DNA of 64,000 bases from JAQVCM01 sp040403095 (GCA_040403095.1 JBBALI010000018.1:7938-71937); one strand, 5' to 3'. Positions 9,406-18,051 are shown, counted from the stretch's first letter. A program made the numbers and translations. Notes: a model not told the origin generated them from the letters alone.

Positions 9406-9434
9406 CAAAAATACAAAATTATAAGTTAAATCAA
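9406..9434 (-). promoter_or_regulatory. pdhB promoter (TTG-N18-TATTTTTG)
   Basis: On the minus strand TTG (9432-9434) is separated by 18 nt from TATTTTTG (9406-9413), a full match to the Bacteroidota TAnnTTTG -7 element. It leaves a leader of about 50 nt before the pdhB ATG. Confidence 0.6.
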
Positions 9435-9481
9435 TTTCATTTTTTGGCATTAAAATTTTAAAAAAAGTGGGATTTTTAACT

Positions 9482-9504
9482 TCGTGTCAAAAATACACTA
9501 AGGA
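9482..9504. promoter_or_regulatory. Operator-like palindrome, pdhB/etfB intergenic copy
   Basis: CTTCGTGT-N7-ACACTAAG, nearly perfect 8-nt arms with a 7-nt spacer, one of seven related sites in the window. It lies 48 nt upstream of the predicted pdhB -33 box and about 95 nt before the etfB -7 element (TAAATTTG, 9599-9606), so which gene it acts on is unclear. Confidence 0.6.
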
Positions 9505-9635
9505 TAACAAGCAAAGTCAATTCGTTACATCCTAAGCACGCATAATAAAATATTCAAAAAAAGAGTCTTTTGAACATTAAGAAAACAGTTTTGTTTAGTA
9601 AATTTGCAACGATTTAAGATTAAAATTCTGATAAA

Positions 9636-10376
9636 ATGAAGATATTAGTATGTATCAGTAAGTCACCAGACACGACTTCAAAAATTGCATTCACAGATGG
9701 CAACACTAAATTTGATGAAAATGGTGTGCAATACATTGTGAATCCTTATGATGAGTGGTATGCATTGGTGCGTGCACTTGAGATTAAAGAAACAAGTGGT
9801 GGAAATGTAACCATCATTACCGTTGGAACGGCAGCTGATGACGCAGTGATTCGCAAGGCTTTGGCCATTGGAGCTGATGATGCAGTAAGAATTGACGCTG
9901 AAGCAACAGATGCCTATTTTGCTGCTGCACAAATTGCAGCTTATGCAAAAGCTAACAATTTTGATCTTATTTTAACTGGTAAAGAAACAATCAATTACAA
10001 CGGTTCGCAAGTTGCGGGAATGATTGCAGAAGATTTAGATCTTCCTTTCGTTTCTTTGGCTACGAAATTGGATGTAAACGGTTCAACTTTGCGTTTGGAA
10101 CAAGAAATTGTTGGTGGTTTACAAATCGTTGAAGCTAATTTGCCATTGGTTGTTAGTTGCGCAAAAGGAATGGCTGAACAAAGAATTCCGAACATGCGTG
10201 GAATCATGGCAGCGAGAACAAAACCTTTGCAAATTATTCCTCCAGTAGCTGTTGATGTATTTACTGTGTACGAAAATTACACTTTGCCAGATGCGAAAAA
10301 AGCGTGCACGATGATTGATCCAAACAACATGGATGAATTGGTTAATTTGTTGCACACAGAAGCGAAAGTTATTTAA
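9636..10376 (+). CDS. etfB: Electron transfer flavoprotein, beta subunit
   Basis: 246 residues, the normal EtfB size. With EtfA it forms the soluble heterodimer that takes electrons from acyl-CoA dehydrogenases and passes them towards the quinone pool. Family motifs: KILVCISKSPDTTSKI at the N-terminus, NPYDEWYALVRALE, TVGTAADDAVIRKALAIGADDAVRID, LILTGKETINYNGSQVAGMIAEDLDLPF and the EtfB signature around VEANLPLVVSCAKGMAEQRIPNMRGIMAA. A TAAATTTG -7 element (9599-9606) precedes it. EtfA follows after an unusual 128-nt repeat-like spacer. Confidence 0.95.
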   Translation: MKILVCISKSPDTTSKIAFTDGNTKFDENGVQYIVNPYDEWYALVRALEIKETSGGNVTIITVGTAADDAVIRKALAIGADDAVRIDAEATDAYFAAAQIAAYAKANNFDLILTGKETINYNGSQVAGMIAEDLDLPFVSLATKLDVNGSTLRLEQEIVGGLQIVEANLPLVVSCAKGMAEQRIPNMRGIMAARTKPLQIIPPVAVDVFTVYENYTLPDAKKACTMIDPNNMDELVNLLHTEAKVI

Positions 10377-10504
10377 TTACTAGACTTGAGACAGCAGACA
10401 AAAGACGTTAGACTTTAGAAATTCTCTTTAGTCTTGACATCCTAAACCGCCGCAGGCAGCTGCGAAGCAAATCTTAATATCTTAAAGTCTAAAAAAATAA
10501 AAAC
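10377..10504. repeat. Repeat-like spacer between etfB and etfA
   Basis: The gap carries the AGAC-rich motif (GAGACAGCAGACAAAAGACG near 10387) seen again at 62214, 63603 and 63804, an inverted pair TAGACTTTA / TTAAAGTCTA (about 10407 and 10486), and a GC-rich piece (CCGCCGCAGGCAG) also present near 13940. It looks like an insertion of the local intergenic repeat type into the etf operon. No reading frame is credible in it. Confidence 0.6.
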
Positions 10505-11446
10505 ATGAAAACATTAGTATACATAAACGGCAATCATGCGCATGCGAAAGCATCTTTTGAAGCGGTAACTTACGCTAAAAAATTGGGTGGTGAAGTGATT
10601 GTCATAGCTTCTGGAAATGGAAGTGATTTAGCCAAATTAGGCGAATATGGTGCATCAAAAGTAATGGTTGACAAATCATTAGATCATGGAGATGCGCAAC
10701 AAATTACCAAATTAGTAGCTGCTGCTGCAGATGCAACTGGCGCTGAAGTAATCGTTTTTTCTCACGATTTAGTGGCGAAAGCTGTTGCTCCGCGTCTTTC
10801 TGTAAGATTGAAAGCAGGTTTGATTTCTGGTGCGATTGCTTTGCCAGACACTTCAAACGGTTTCTCTTGCAAGGTGAACGTTTTTTCTGGAAAAGCTTTT
10901 GGTTTGGTTTCTGTGAAAACAGCCATCAAAATCATTTCTTTGCTTCCAAATTCAATTCAACCAGAATTAAACGGTAGCGCTTGTGCAGTCGAAGATTTCA
11001 ACGGAAACGTTGGTGCTGCTGCAATCAAAATTATTGACACTAAAATTCCTGAAGGAAATATTCCTTTGCCAGAAGCTGAATTGGTTGTTTCTGCAGGTCG
11101 TGGTTTGAAAGGACCAGAAAACTGGGGAATGATTGAAGAATTGGCAAACAATTTAGGTGCTGCAACAGCTTGTTCTCGTCCAGTTGCAGATATTGGTTGG
11201 AGACCTCACCATGAGCACGTTGGTCAGACAGGTGTTGCCATCCGACCAAATTTATACATTGCTGTTGGAATTTCTGGTGCGATTCAGCACTTGGCTGGAG
11301 TAAACGGTTCGAAGGTAATTGTGGTTGTAAACACTGATCCTGAAGCACCATTTTTCAAAGCCGCAGACTACGGAATCGTTGGAGATGCGTTTGACGTAAT
11401 TCCAAAATTAAACGACGCTGTTAAAAAATTCAAAGCTGCACATTAA
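10505..11446 (+). CDS. etfA: Electron transfer flavoprotein, alpha subunit
   Basis: 313 residues, the normal EtfA size; it binds FAD in the ETF heterodimer. The C-terminal FAD-binding half is clear: ELVVSAGRGLKGPENWGMIE, GAATACSRPVADIGWRPHHEHVGQTG, PNLYIAVGISGAIQHLAG and VVVNTDPEAPFFKAADYGIVGDAF. The N-terminal half is the variable nucleotide-binding-like domain. It is downstream of etfB and 104 nt upstream of the DUF151 gene. Function is certain by family; the physiological electron donors are not in this window. Confidence 0.95.
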   Translation: MKTLVYINGNHAHAKASFEAVTYAKKLGGEVIVIASGNGSDLAKLGEYGASKVMVDKSLDHGDAQQITKLVAAAADATGAEVIVFSHDLVAKAVAPRLSVRLKAGLISGAIALPDTSNGFSCKVNVFSGKAFGLVSVKTAIKIISLLPNSIQPELNGSACAVEDFNGNVGAAAIKIIDTKIPEGNIPLPEAELVVSAGRGLKGPENWGMIEELANNLGAATACSRPVADIGWRPHHEHVGQTGVAIRPNLYIAVGISGAIQHLAGVNGSKVIVVVNTDPEAPFFKAADYGIVGDAFDVIPKLNDAVKKFKAAH

Positions 11447-11550
11447 TTAGTTCGCAGAGAATCATTACTTTTACATCGATATAGAATTTAGGGAAGCAAC
11501 AATTGCTTCCCTAATTGTTTCTAAACTATTCAGAAACAGCATCTAAAAGC

Positions 11551-12138
11551 ATGGATAAAGTAAAACTCGAAATTGTTGGATTATCATACAGTCAAACTCA
11601 ATCAGGCGCATATGCCTTGGTTTTGGCTGAAGTGGGTGGAAAAAGAAGCTTGCCAATCATCATTGGTGGATTTGAAGCGCAAGCAATTGCGATTGAATTA
11701 GAAAAAATGACCCCTACCCGACCATTAACGCACGATTTATTCAAGAGTTTTGCGCTTTCATTTGGTATCAAAGTGAAAGAAATCGTCATCTATAATTTAA
11801 ATGAAGGAATATTCTACGCCAAATTGATTTGCGAAAAAGAAGGTCAATTGAGTGAAATCGATGCCCGTACCTCTGATGCAATCGCTTTGGGAGTTCGTTT
11901 TAAATGTCCAATTTATACCTATGAAAATATTTTGGCCAGCGCAGGAGTTGAACTAGATGAAAACAGTGATTTTGCTTCTGATTTCGACACAGAAACTGAA
12001 AAAACTCCATCAGAAAATTCATTGAGCAATTTAAGTATTGATGAACTTCAACAGCAACTTAACACCGCATTGGAAGACGAAGAATATGAATTAGCTTCTA
12101 AAATCAGAGATGAAATTTCCAAAAGAAGCGAAAACTAA
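11551..12138 (+). CDS. DUF151 (bifunctional nuclease domain) protein with UVR motif
   Basis: 195 residues from the ATG at 11551. Residues 1-135 are the BFN/DUF151 domain (LPIIIGGFEAQAIAIELE, RPLTHDLFKSFALSFG, DARTSDAIALGVRFKCPIYT). After an acidic linker, the last ~35 residues form a UVR motif (LQQQLNTALEDEEYELASKIRDEISKR), the helical hairpin also found in UvrB and UvrC. Nuclease activity has been reported for plant homologues; the bacterial role is not established. An in-frame extension to 11515 is possible but does not align with the family start. It sits 30 nt before the nucleoside transporter gene. Confidence 0.9.
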   Translation: MDKVKLEIVGLSYSQTQSGAYALVLAEVGGKRSLPIIIGGFEAQAIAIELEKMTPTRPLTHDLFKSFALSFGIKVKEIVIYNLNEGIFYAKLICEKEGQLSEIDARTSDAIALGVRFKCPIYTYENILASAGVELDENSDFASDFDTETEKTPSENSLSNLSIDELQQQLNTALEDEEYELASKIRDEISKRSEN

Positions 12139-12168
12139 ATAAACTAAGCTCAAAACTAACAACATTCT

Positions 12169-13623
12169 ATGGATCGATTTACAGGTATAATTGGAATTTT
12201 TGTAATCCTTGGGATTGCTTTTTTGGTTTCAAACAATAGAAAAAAGATTAATCTTAGATTGGTTTTTAGCGGTCTTGCGCTGCAAATTTTAATAGCTGTT
12301 TTGGTACTGAAAGTTCCACCTGTGAAAAGTTTCTTTCAGACTTTGGGAAAAGGAATGCAACACATTGAAGAATTCGCAAGAACTGGTGCTGCATTCGTTT
12401 ATAGTGGCATTTCAACTGAAAATGAAGTGTACAATGCGCGAATCTTAAAATCTGATACCATCGTTGCCGAGGACGGAAGAAAAACCATCCACCTTTCAGC
12501 GATTTATGGCGGACCAAAAGATGATAAATTAACACCTTTGGTTTACAAAGCAGATTCACCCAAAATTCATTACGATTATCAATTAGTCACTTTTGACAAA
12601 AAAACGCACAAAGCGGACGGAAAAATTCCGATTTATTTTGTGCAAGGCGTTCCAAAAATTCAAAGTGATTTTGCGAGAAGTGGTTTCGTTTTCGCCTTCA
12701 ATATCACTGCAACCATTATTTTAGTGTGTATTCTAGTTGCCATTTTATACCACATTGGTTTCATGCAGCGCATTGTTTCAATAATTGCAAAGGCAATGAA
12801 TACCATCATGCGTGTGAGTGGCGCAGAGGCTTTGAGTAACGTTGCGAGTGCTTTCGTTGGTCAAGTGGAAGCGCAAGTAATGATTCGTCCTTATCTGAAA
12901 GGCATGACCAAAAGTGAATTGCTCGCCTCCATGAGTGGAAGTTTGGCGTGTATTGCCGGAGGAATTTTAGTCGTTTATACTACGATGGGCGCACCAGCAG
13001 AATATCTAATTGCTGCTAGTTTGATGGCTGCTCCGGGCGCTTTGATTATTTCGAAAATCATTTATCCTGAAACGGAAGAATCTCAAACGATGGGAACGGT
13101 GAAATTATCAGTCAAAAAAGAACATGTAAACTTGATTGACGCGATTAGTCATGGCGCAACAGACGGTTTCAAAATCTCGATGAATGTTATCGCCATGTTG
13201 ATTGGTTTCTTGGCATTGATTGCGATGATCAATTGGATGTTTGGATTAATCAATCCAGGTTTAACTTTAGACGTAATTTTCGCTAAAATTTTCTATCCGA
13301 TGGCTTGGAGTATGGGCGTTCCTATGCAAGACGTGAATAATGTAGCGACACTTCTAGGACAAAAACTTACAATCAATGAATTCGTTGCTTTCAAAAATTT
13401 GACGAGTGATGCCATTCCGGTTTACAGTGAAAAAGCAAACTTGATCGCAAGTATCGCGATTTGTGGTTTTGCAAATTTCAGCAGTGTTGGTATGCAAATC
13501 GGTGGAATTGGTGCCTTGGCTCCAGAACGAAGAGCTGACCTTGCGAAACTAGGAATGCGCGCATTGTTGGCCGGTACGCTTGCCTCGTATCTTTCTGCGA
13601 CGATTGCAGGGATTTTGTTTTAA
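12169..13623 (+). CDS. Concentrative nucleoside transporter, NupC/CNT family
   Basis: 484 residues, an integral inner-membrane protein that imports nucleosides by cation symport. The family domains occur in order: N-terminal helices (residues 1-50), gate domain (SNVASAFVGQVEAQVMIRPY) and C-terminal transport core (MSGSLACIAGGILVVYTTMGAP, LTSDAIPVYSEKANLIASIAICGFANFSSVGMQIGGIGALAPERRADLAKLGMRAL). Unlike the ~400-residue NupC, it has about 100 soluble residues between the first helices and the core (roughly 65-170), an insertion I associate with Bacteroidota members. The nucleoside specificity cannot be read from the sequence. Confidence 0.92.
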   Translation: MDRFTGIIGIFVILGIAFLVSNNRKKINLRLVFSGLALQILIAVLVLKVPPVKSFFQTLGKGMQHIEEFARTGAAFVYSGISTENEVYNARILKSDTIVAEDGRKTIHLSAIYGGPKDDKLTPLVYKADSPKIHYDYQLVTFDKKTHKADGKIPIYFVQGVPKIQSDFARSGFVFAFNITATIILVCILVAILYHIGFMQRIVSIIAKAMNTIMRVSGAEALSNVASAFVGQVEAQVMIRPYLKGMTKSELLASMSGSLACIAGGILVVYTTMGAPAEYLIAASLMAAPGALIISKIIYPETEESQTMGTVKLSVKKEHVNLIDAISHGATDGFKISMNVIAMLIGFLALIAMINWMFGLINPGLTLDVIFAKIFYPMAWSMGVPMQDVNNVATLLGQKLTINEFVAFKNLTSDAIPVYSEKANLIASIAICGFANFSSVGMQIGGIGALAPERRADLAKLGMRALLAGTLASYLSATIAGILF

Positions 13624-14489
13624 GATTGGATTATTGGATCATTCGATTTTTAGATTTTTAGACAAAGACGTAGTCCACAAAAATAAGCCACAGATTCACG
13701 GATTAAATTGGATTGGATATTTAGATTTTAGGATTTTAGGACAGACTTAAGTCTCTAAAACAATCGTTGGTTTTACACTCGAATAATCGAATAATCTAAC
13801 CATCGATTAATCTAAAATAAGCCACGGATTCAAGGATTCTTACTGGATTATTGGATCATTCGATTTTTGGATGATTGGATGAAATTGATAATTTGAAAAT
13901 AATCGTCAGTCGCGCAGTCTAACAATCTAAAAATCCAACACCGCCGCAGGCAGACGCGCAGCCAATCTAAAAATCTAAAATCAGCCACGGATGCACGGAT
14001 TTTTTATTGGATTATTCGATTATTCGATTTTTGGATTATTGGACGAAATTGATAATCTAAAAATAATCGTCAGTCGCGCAGTCTAACAATCTAAAAATCT
14101 AAAATCAGCCACGGATGCGCTGATTTTTACTGGATTATTGGATCATTCGATTTTTGGATGATTGGAAGAAATTGATAATCTAAAAATAATCGTCAGTCGC
14201 ACTTTCTAATACCGACGAAGCCAGCCACGAAGTGAGTGCGAAGCACCGACGCAGTCAATCTAAAAATCCAATAATCTATCAATCTAAAATAGCCACCGAT
14301 GCACGGATTTTTTATTGGAATCTTGGATCATTCGATCTTTGGATTATTGGACGAAACGATAGATCGCAAAAAAAATAAATTAGTGCAAGTTTAACTGTCT
14401 AAAGATGTGCGAGAATTTTGTATTTTCAGAAAAGTGCTGTCTGCGTTTTCTAACAATCTAAAAATCCAACAATCCAACAATCCAATAAT
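13624..14489. repeat. Array of degenerate hairpin-forming repeats
   Basis: This 866-nt stretch has no gene. Five imperfect copies of a unit begin with AGCCACGGATnCACGGATT-like sequence at about 13686, 13820, 13983, 14107 and 14291. Each continues with GGATTATTGGATCATTCGAT and (in the middle copies) ATAATCGTCAGTCGCGCAGT, then closes with AATCTAAAAATC-type sequence. The first part of a unit is roughly complementary to its last part, so each can fold. Two copies carry a GC-rich insert (CCGCCGCAGGCAGACGCGCA near 13939; another near 14213-14255). Periods vary between 124 and 184 nt. Confidence 0.85.
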
Positions 14490-14879
14490 CTAAGATTTCC
14501 TCTTCTTCTTCAACATCACATCCGGTTGCGGGCGAATGCCTTCTCTGACGATTTTCTTGCCTTTTTTGTAAATCAAGATTTTTTCTGTAGCAGATGAATT
14601 GTCCATTTTTCCCTCAATGACGAAGTTGGTTTTATTTTCTGAAACCAAAGTCCAAATTCCTTTGTTGGTTTTGGTGCCAATTACTACAACGATTTCTTTG
14701 GCTGACAATTGAATTTCTATCGCTGCAATACCAATTTGGATTCGCTCACTTGCGCCGGCACTCATTTCATAGGCAGCGATTGTTCCGACATATTTCCCAA
14801 AATAAGATTTCTTGACCTGCGCTGAAACATTCGAATGCAAAAACAAACAAACTAAAATAAAAGCAAATTGACGCACCAT
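14490..14879 (-). CDS. Small secreted protein of unknown function
   Basis: 129 residues from the ATG at 14879. Residues 1-20 form a clear signal peptide (MVRQFAFILVCLFLHSNVSA followed by Q). The mature part is a short beta-rich domain (GKYVGTIAAYEMSAG, IEIQLSAKEIVVVIGTKTNKGIWTLVSENKTNFVIEGK) ending in a basic tail (MLKKKRKS). A TACATTTG -7-like element at 14898-14905 precedes the chosen start. I do not recognise a family. The gene is embedded between repeat elements, with no operon partner. Confidence 0.7.
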   Translation of the reverse strand: MVRQFAFILVCLFLHSNVSAQVKKSYFGKYVGTIAAYEMSAGASERIQIGIAAIEIQLSAKEIVVVIGTKTNKGIWTLVSENKTNFVIEGKMDNSSATEKILIYKKGKKIVREGIRPQPDVMLKKKRKS

Positions 14880-15122
14880 TGAATTTTGATTTAGATTCAA
14901 ATGTAAGGAAAAATCAAGATGAATTGTAAAATGAAACTTGAGTTTAGCGCAAAAACTCCAAAATCATTGAAGATTTGACTTTCGGAAAATCGGTGGTTTA
15001 ATAGCAAAACTAATGCTTCTTACTTTCAACGTTGTCGCTAGCAAACAAAAAGTGACACAGATATAGTTTTAGCATTCAAATATTTGTACCTTTGTATTGA
15101 TTATTTCAATCGCATTAAGGAT

Positions 15123-15308
15123 ATGAAAATTACATTGAATAAATCATCAAATGGTTCATCAATTGTGAACAAAGCACATTTTCAGGAGCGTGCAACGGGT
15201 ATTTTAAACACTGTTGTGAAATCTCATCTGAAAGTGGCAAAGGCTAAAAAAGAGTTAAATCTAAACTCATCACAAAAAGCACACACTAATTGCGACAGCC
15301 ACATTTAA
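15123..15308 (+). CDS. Candidate antitoxin of a Zeta-type pair
   Basis: 61 residues from the ATG at 15123, strongly basic and polar (MKITLNKSSNGSSIV, SHLKVAKAKKELNL). The frame is open from 15084, but a TACCTTTG -7 element at 15087-15094 would place the transcription start inside that extension, supporting the internal ATG. The last codons overlap the Zeta-like kinase gene by 19 nt, so translation is probably coupled. I do not recognise the family; the antitoxin label comes from size and position only. Confidence 0.5.
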   Translation: MKITLNKSSNGSSIVNKAHFQERATGILNTVVKSHLKVAKAKKELNLNSSQKAHTNCDSHI

Positions 15309-15910
15309 TCATTTTCGCTGGTTGTAATGGTTCTGGAAAATCAACATTTTCCAAGTCACTTGTGGAAGAACAAATAGTACCTTTTGATTATGATAAATGT
15401 TTTATTGAAAATTACAATTCACTAAGGGATTCGGAATTAAGAGATAATTTCGCGAAGGATTTAACAGAAAAACAGTTAGAAAATCAAATCAATAAAGCTT
15501 TTAATGAATTGCATTCTTTCAGTTTTGAAACAAATCTTCATGTTTTTCCTCATCAAATAATTTCTCAAGCTAAAGGTTTAAATTACGTTATTGATATTTT
15601 CTTTTTTTGCCTCGATAATTTGGACATTGCAAAAAAAAGAGTTGAAATCAGAACCAAAAACAACGGACATTTTGTTTCCAATGAAACCATTGAATACAAA
15701 TGGAAAGAAGGATATAAAAACTTAAATCTTCATTATCAATTATTTGACAATCTAGTCTTTATTGATAATTCTATAGAAAATAAGACTCCCCAAATTCTTT
15801 TTGAAATGAACAAGGTTAATCATTTAGAATTTACTTTAAACTTGTTTGCTGATGCGATTCCAAGATACACCGAGCGAAGATTTCCTGCGATATTCAGCTT
15901 AATAGAATAA
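15290..15910 (+). CDS. Zeta-toxin-like P-loop kinase
   Basis: 206 residues. The Walker A motif (IIFAGCNGSGKSTFSKSL) starts near residue 7, FDYDK follows, and SFETNL near residue 77 resembles the FET motif of Zeta toxins and related nucleotide-dependent kinases. IDIFFFCLDNLDIAKKRVEIR is the typical lid-region segment. Zeta toxins phosphorylate UDP-N-acetylglucosamine and block wall synthesis; short chromosomal relatives are often annotated as Zeta-like without proof of toxicity. No ATG is available: a stop lies immediately upstream of the TTG at 15290, so translation starts at TTG or at a later codon after the P-loop, which is unlikely. The 19-nt overlap with the upstream small gene suggests a two-gene module. 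Confidence 0.75.
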   Translation: MRQPHLIIFAGCNGSGKSTFSKSLVEEQIVPFDYDKCFIENYNSLRDSELRDNFAKDLTEKQLENQINKAFNELHSFSFETNLHVFPHQIISQAKGLNYVIDIFFFCLDNLDIAKKRVEIRTKNNGHFVSNETIEYKWKEGYKNLNLHYQLFDNLVFIDNSIENKTPQILFEMNKVNHLEFTLNLFADAIPRYTERRFPAIFSLIE

Positions 15911-15977
15911 ATTCGGTTGATTTTTATCAAATCACCATCATCCGAGCCATCCTGGATAGCGAAGCAACATCGAAGAT

Positions 15978-16104
15978 AATCCGTGGCTTTTTTAGATTAA
16001 TCGATTGTTAGATCATTGGATGATTAGAATGTACAACTAACGATTATTTATAGAAGATCAGGCTGTCCAAAAATCCAATCCATTAAATCCTTGTAATCCG
16101 TGGC
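15978..16104. repeat. Inverted copy of the 13.6-14.5 kb hairpin repeat
   Basis: This stretch reads as the reverse complement of the left array unit: AATCCGTGGCT occurs at 15978-15988 and TAATCCGTGGC at about 16094-16104, with TAACGATTATTTA and CCAAAAATCCAATCC between. The small secreted gene and the Zeta-like pair therefore lie between oppositely oriented repeats. Confidence 0.7.
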
Positions 16105-16111
16105 AAAAAAA

Positions 16112-18046
16112 TCACCGCAACAACTCCAAAAATCCATCCATATTCTCCTCCCAAATTTTATCTTCGGAAACAGCTTTGATTTTCATTTTGTAAAAATAAA
16201 CGCCTTCTGTAGCATCTTTTCCGTCCCACAAAGGTGTGAAATAAGCGTTGGTGGAAGTGCTGATTGCATTCGATTTAGTACCTGAAATCATTTCATTGCC
16301 CCAGCGGTTGAAAAGTTGGTATTCGACTGTGACAGGCAAGTTGGTGTTGATACCAAAAATATCGTTTTTGCCGTCGTTGTTAGGTGTGAAAACGTTAGGG
16401 ATTTGAACAATCAAACTGTCAAAAACATGGATATTTAAACTGAAAGTATCTGCACACGCAGGATTGTTTGGCCAAGCGATGAGCTCAATGTTGTAGATTC
16501 CTGTGGTGTCAAATAGTTCTGAATTGTAGTTGTTTCCCTGCGAAACGCCGTTTAAAAACCATTCGTAATTGCTCGCATTCGTACTTTGATTGCTGAAATT
16601 GACCCACAAAGGCGGGGCGCCCTGCGCAGGATTGGCGGTGAAATACGCATTGGTGGAAATAACAGAACCCACTTCAACAATCGAATCTTTGCTACAACCA
16701 TTCAAAGCTTGCAAAGTTACGGTGTAAAAACCAGGCGCCAAATTGAAAAAGTTGCCCGTTGCTTGCGCTGTGCCGCCATTGATTGCATAGCTTTCTCCAG
16801 TCAAATTGGACGAAGCTATAATTTTACCCGTTGTACCTTCGCATGTACTTGCGGTAGTGGTAATGCTTGAAAATTCTGGTAATTGTGTCACGTTTACTTT
16901 TACAGGGCGCACAACAGAACACGAATCGTTGTTCCAAATGCGAACGGTGTAAAACCGCGAGCTATCACCTGTGAAAATGGGATTGGGGCAAGTGGAGCAA
17001 CTTAAATCATAGTAAGGTTGCCACTCATATCGAATGCCGCCAGTGGCGGATAATTGAATTGATTCATTTCTACAAATAGTCGTATCAGACGAAACGGAAT
17101 ATGGAAAATCTTCGCATGTTGATGTATAGGAAAATACAGAGGCGATTACATAATTGTCATTATGATTTTCAGGATTTACCCGTTCAATTTTGTAGTTAAA
17201 ACTATTAGTACTAGTTAAGAAAGAGCTTATTTCGGCTAAGGCATCAGTTCCGTACATTAACGAATCTGGAGTATCATCGTCAAGCCCTGAAAGAACGCCT
17301 GATTTATACTCAAAATGACCTCTAACTCCCGACGTTATGAATTCTTGCGACGAAAGGTCTGTCCCAGCAATATAACCCAATAAATTATTATTTACATAAA
17401 CTTCACTTTCATCACCATTTAAAAAATTCATTGCAAGACCTACTACTGCAAAACCAACATCTTTATTTAAATTAATTGGATTTGCGTTAAAAGCACTATT
17501 TTCATAGCTTATCAAATTAACATTACTATTTTCTGTATTTGTCACTATCTCATAGTCGACTTTTTCTGATCCAGAAATTAAACACTCAATCACTAAGTAA
17601 AATCCTGATACGAAATGCTCAGAATTCTGTGAGGGAATATTAAATTTCAAACTGTCTTCAATCAAACAATTGAATGAAATTTGTTTTAGATGAACATAGC
17701 CAGATCTTTGATTTTCGATAAGTTTTTTTGATCCAACTCTAGATTCGCTATTAAAAATTACAGGTAAGTCATTTATTAGTAATGTTCTATCGTCTAAATT
17801 AGCATTCGGGTTCATTTGATCTACATTGTATTCAAACGCTAGCATGTAAACATTTCCGATACCACTACATTCACCGCAGTCGAATAATATTTTCTTTTCA
17901 AGTGTCAAATTAACACCATACCCACCTTTGTTAAAGCCTAATCCAATAACTTTTCCGTGAAAAGAATTAGAAATAATTTGGTTGCTTTGCTGCGAAAACA
18001 AATGAAAGCTGGAGCAGATAAAAAATATTTTTAAGAAAATACGCAT
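16112..18046 (-). CDS. T9SS type B (gliding-motility-associated C-terminal domain) secreted protein
   Basis: 644 residues. A signal peptide covers residues 1-19 (MRIFLKIFFICSSFHLFSQ). The N-terminal ~300 residues show no recognised domain. Middle segments resemble Ig-like repeats with cysteine pairs (CRNESIQLSATGGIRYEWQP, then CEGTTGKIIASSNL), and a PKD-like domain (PAQGAPPLWVNFSNQSTNASNYEW) sits near residues 468-545. The end is a CHU_C-type sorting domain (IPNVFTPNNDGKNDIFGI, EYQLFNRWGNEM, LWDGKDATEGVYFYKMK), which directs export by the type IX system and surface attachment. It is divergent from another T9SS protein gene across 59 nt containing an inverted repeat. Likely an adhesin or surface filament component, but that is inference. 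Confidence 0.88.
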   Translation of the reverse strand: MRIFLKIFFICSSFHLFSQQSNQIISNSFHGKVIGLGFNKGGYGVNLTLEKKILFDCGECSGIGNVYMLAFEYNVDQMNPNANLDDRTLLINDLPVIFNSESRVGSKKLIENQRSGYVHLKQISFNCLIEDSLKFNIPSQNSEHFVSGFYLVIECLISGSEKVDYEIVTNTENSNVNLISYENSAFNANPINLNKDVGFAVVGLAMNFLNGDESEVYVNNNLLGYIAGTDLSSQEFITSGVRGHFEYKSGVLSGLDDDTPDSLMYGTDALAEISSFLTSTNSFNYKIERVNPENHNDNYVIASVFSYTSTCEDFPYSVSSDTTICRNESIQLSATGGIRYEWQPYYDLSCSTCPNPIFTGDSSRFYTVRIWNNDSCSVVRPVKVNVTQLPEFSSITTTASTCEGTTGKIIASSNLTGESYAINGGTAQATGNFFNLAPGFYTVTLQALNGCSKDSIVEVGSVISTNAYFTANPAQGAPPLWVNFSNQSTNASNYEWFLNGVSQGNNYNSELFDTTGIYNIELIAWPNNPACADTFSLNIHVFDSLIVQIPNVFTPNNDGKNDIFGINTNLPVTVEYQLFNRWGNEMISGTKSNAISTSTNAYFTPLWDGKDATEGVYFYKMKIKAVSEDKIWEENMDGFLELLR

Positions 18047-18051
18047 AAAAT

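Noticed and set aside
11040..11351. A 103-codon frame antisense to etfA
   Set aside because: EtfA is strongly conserved in the other strand; the frame has no family features.
13686..14489. Possible CRISPR array
   Set aside because: Units are long and imperfect, periods vary from 124 to 184 nt, there are no unique spacers of constant length and no cas genes nearby.
15049..15060. AAGTGACACAG half-site before the Zeta-like pair
   Set aside because: Only a fragment of the palindrome arms is present, with wrong spacing; no link to carbohydrate genes.
13624..16111. An insertion sequence or integron in the accessory island
   Set aside because: No transposase, integrase or target-site duplication is visible; only repeats and small genes.
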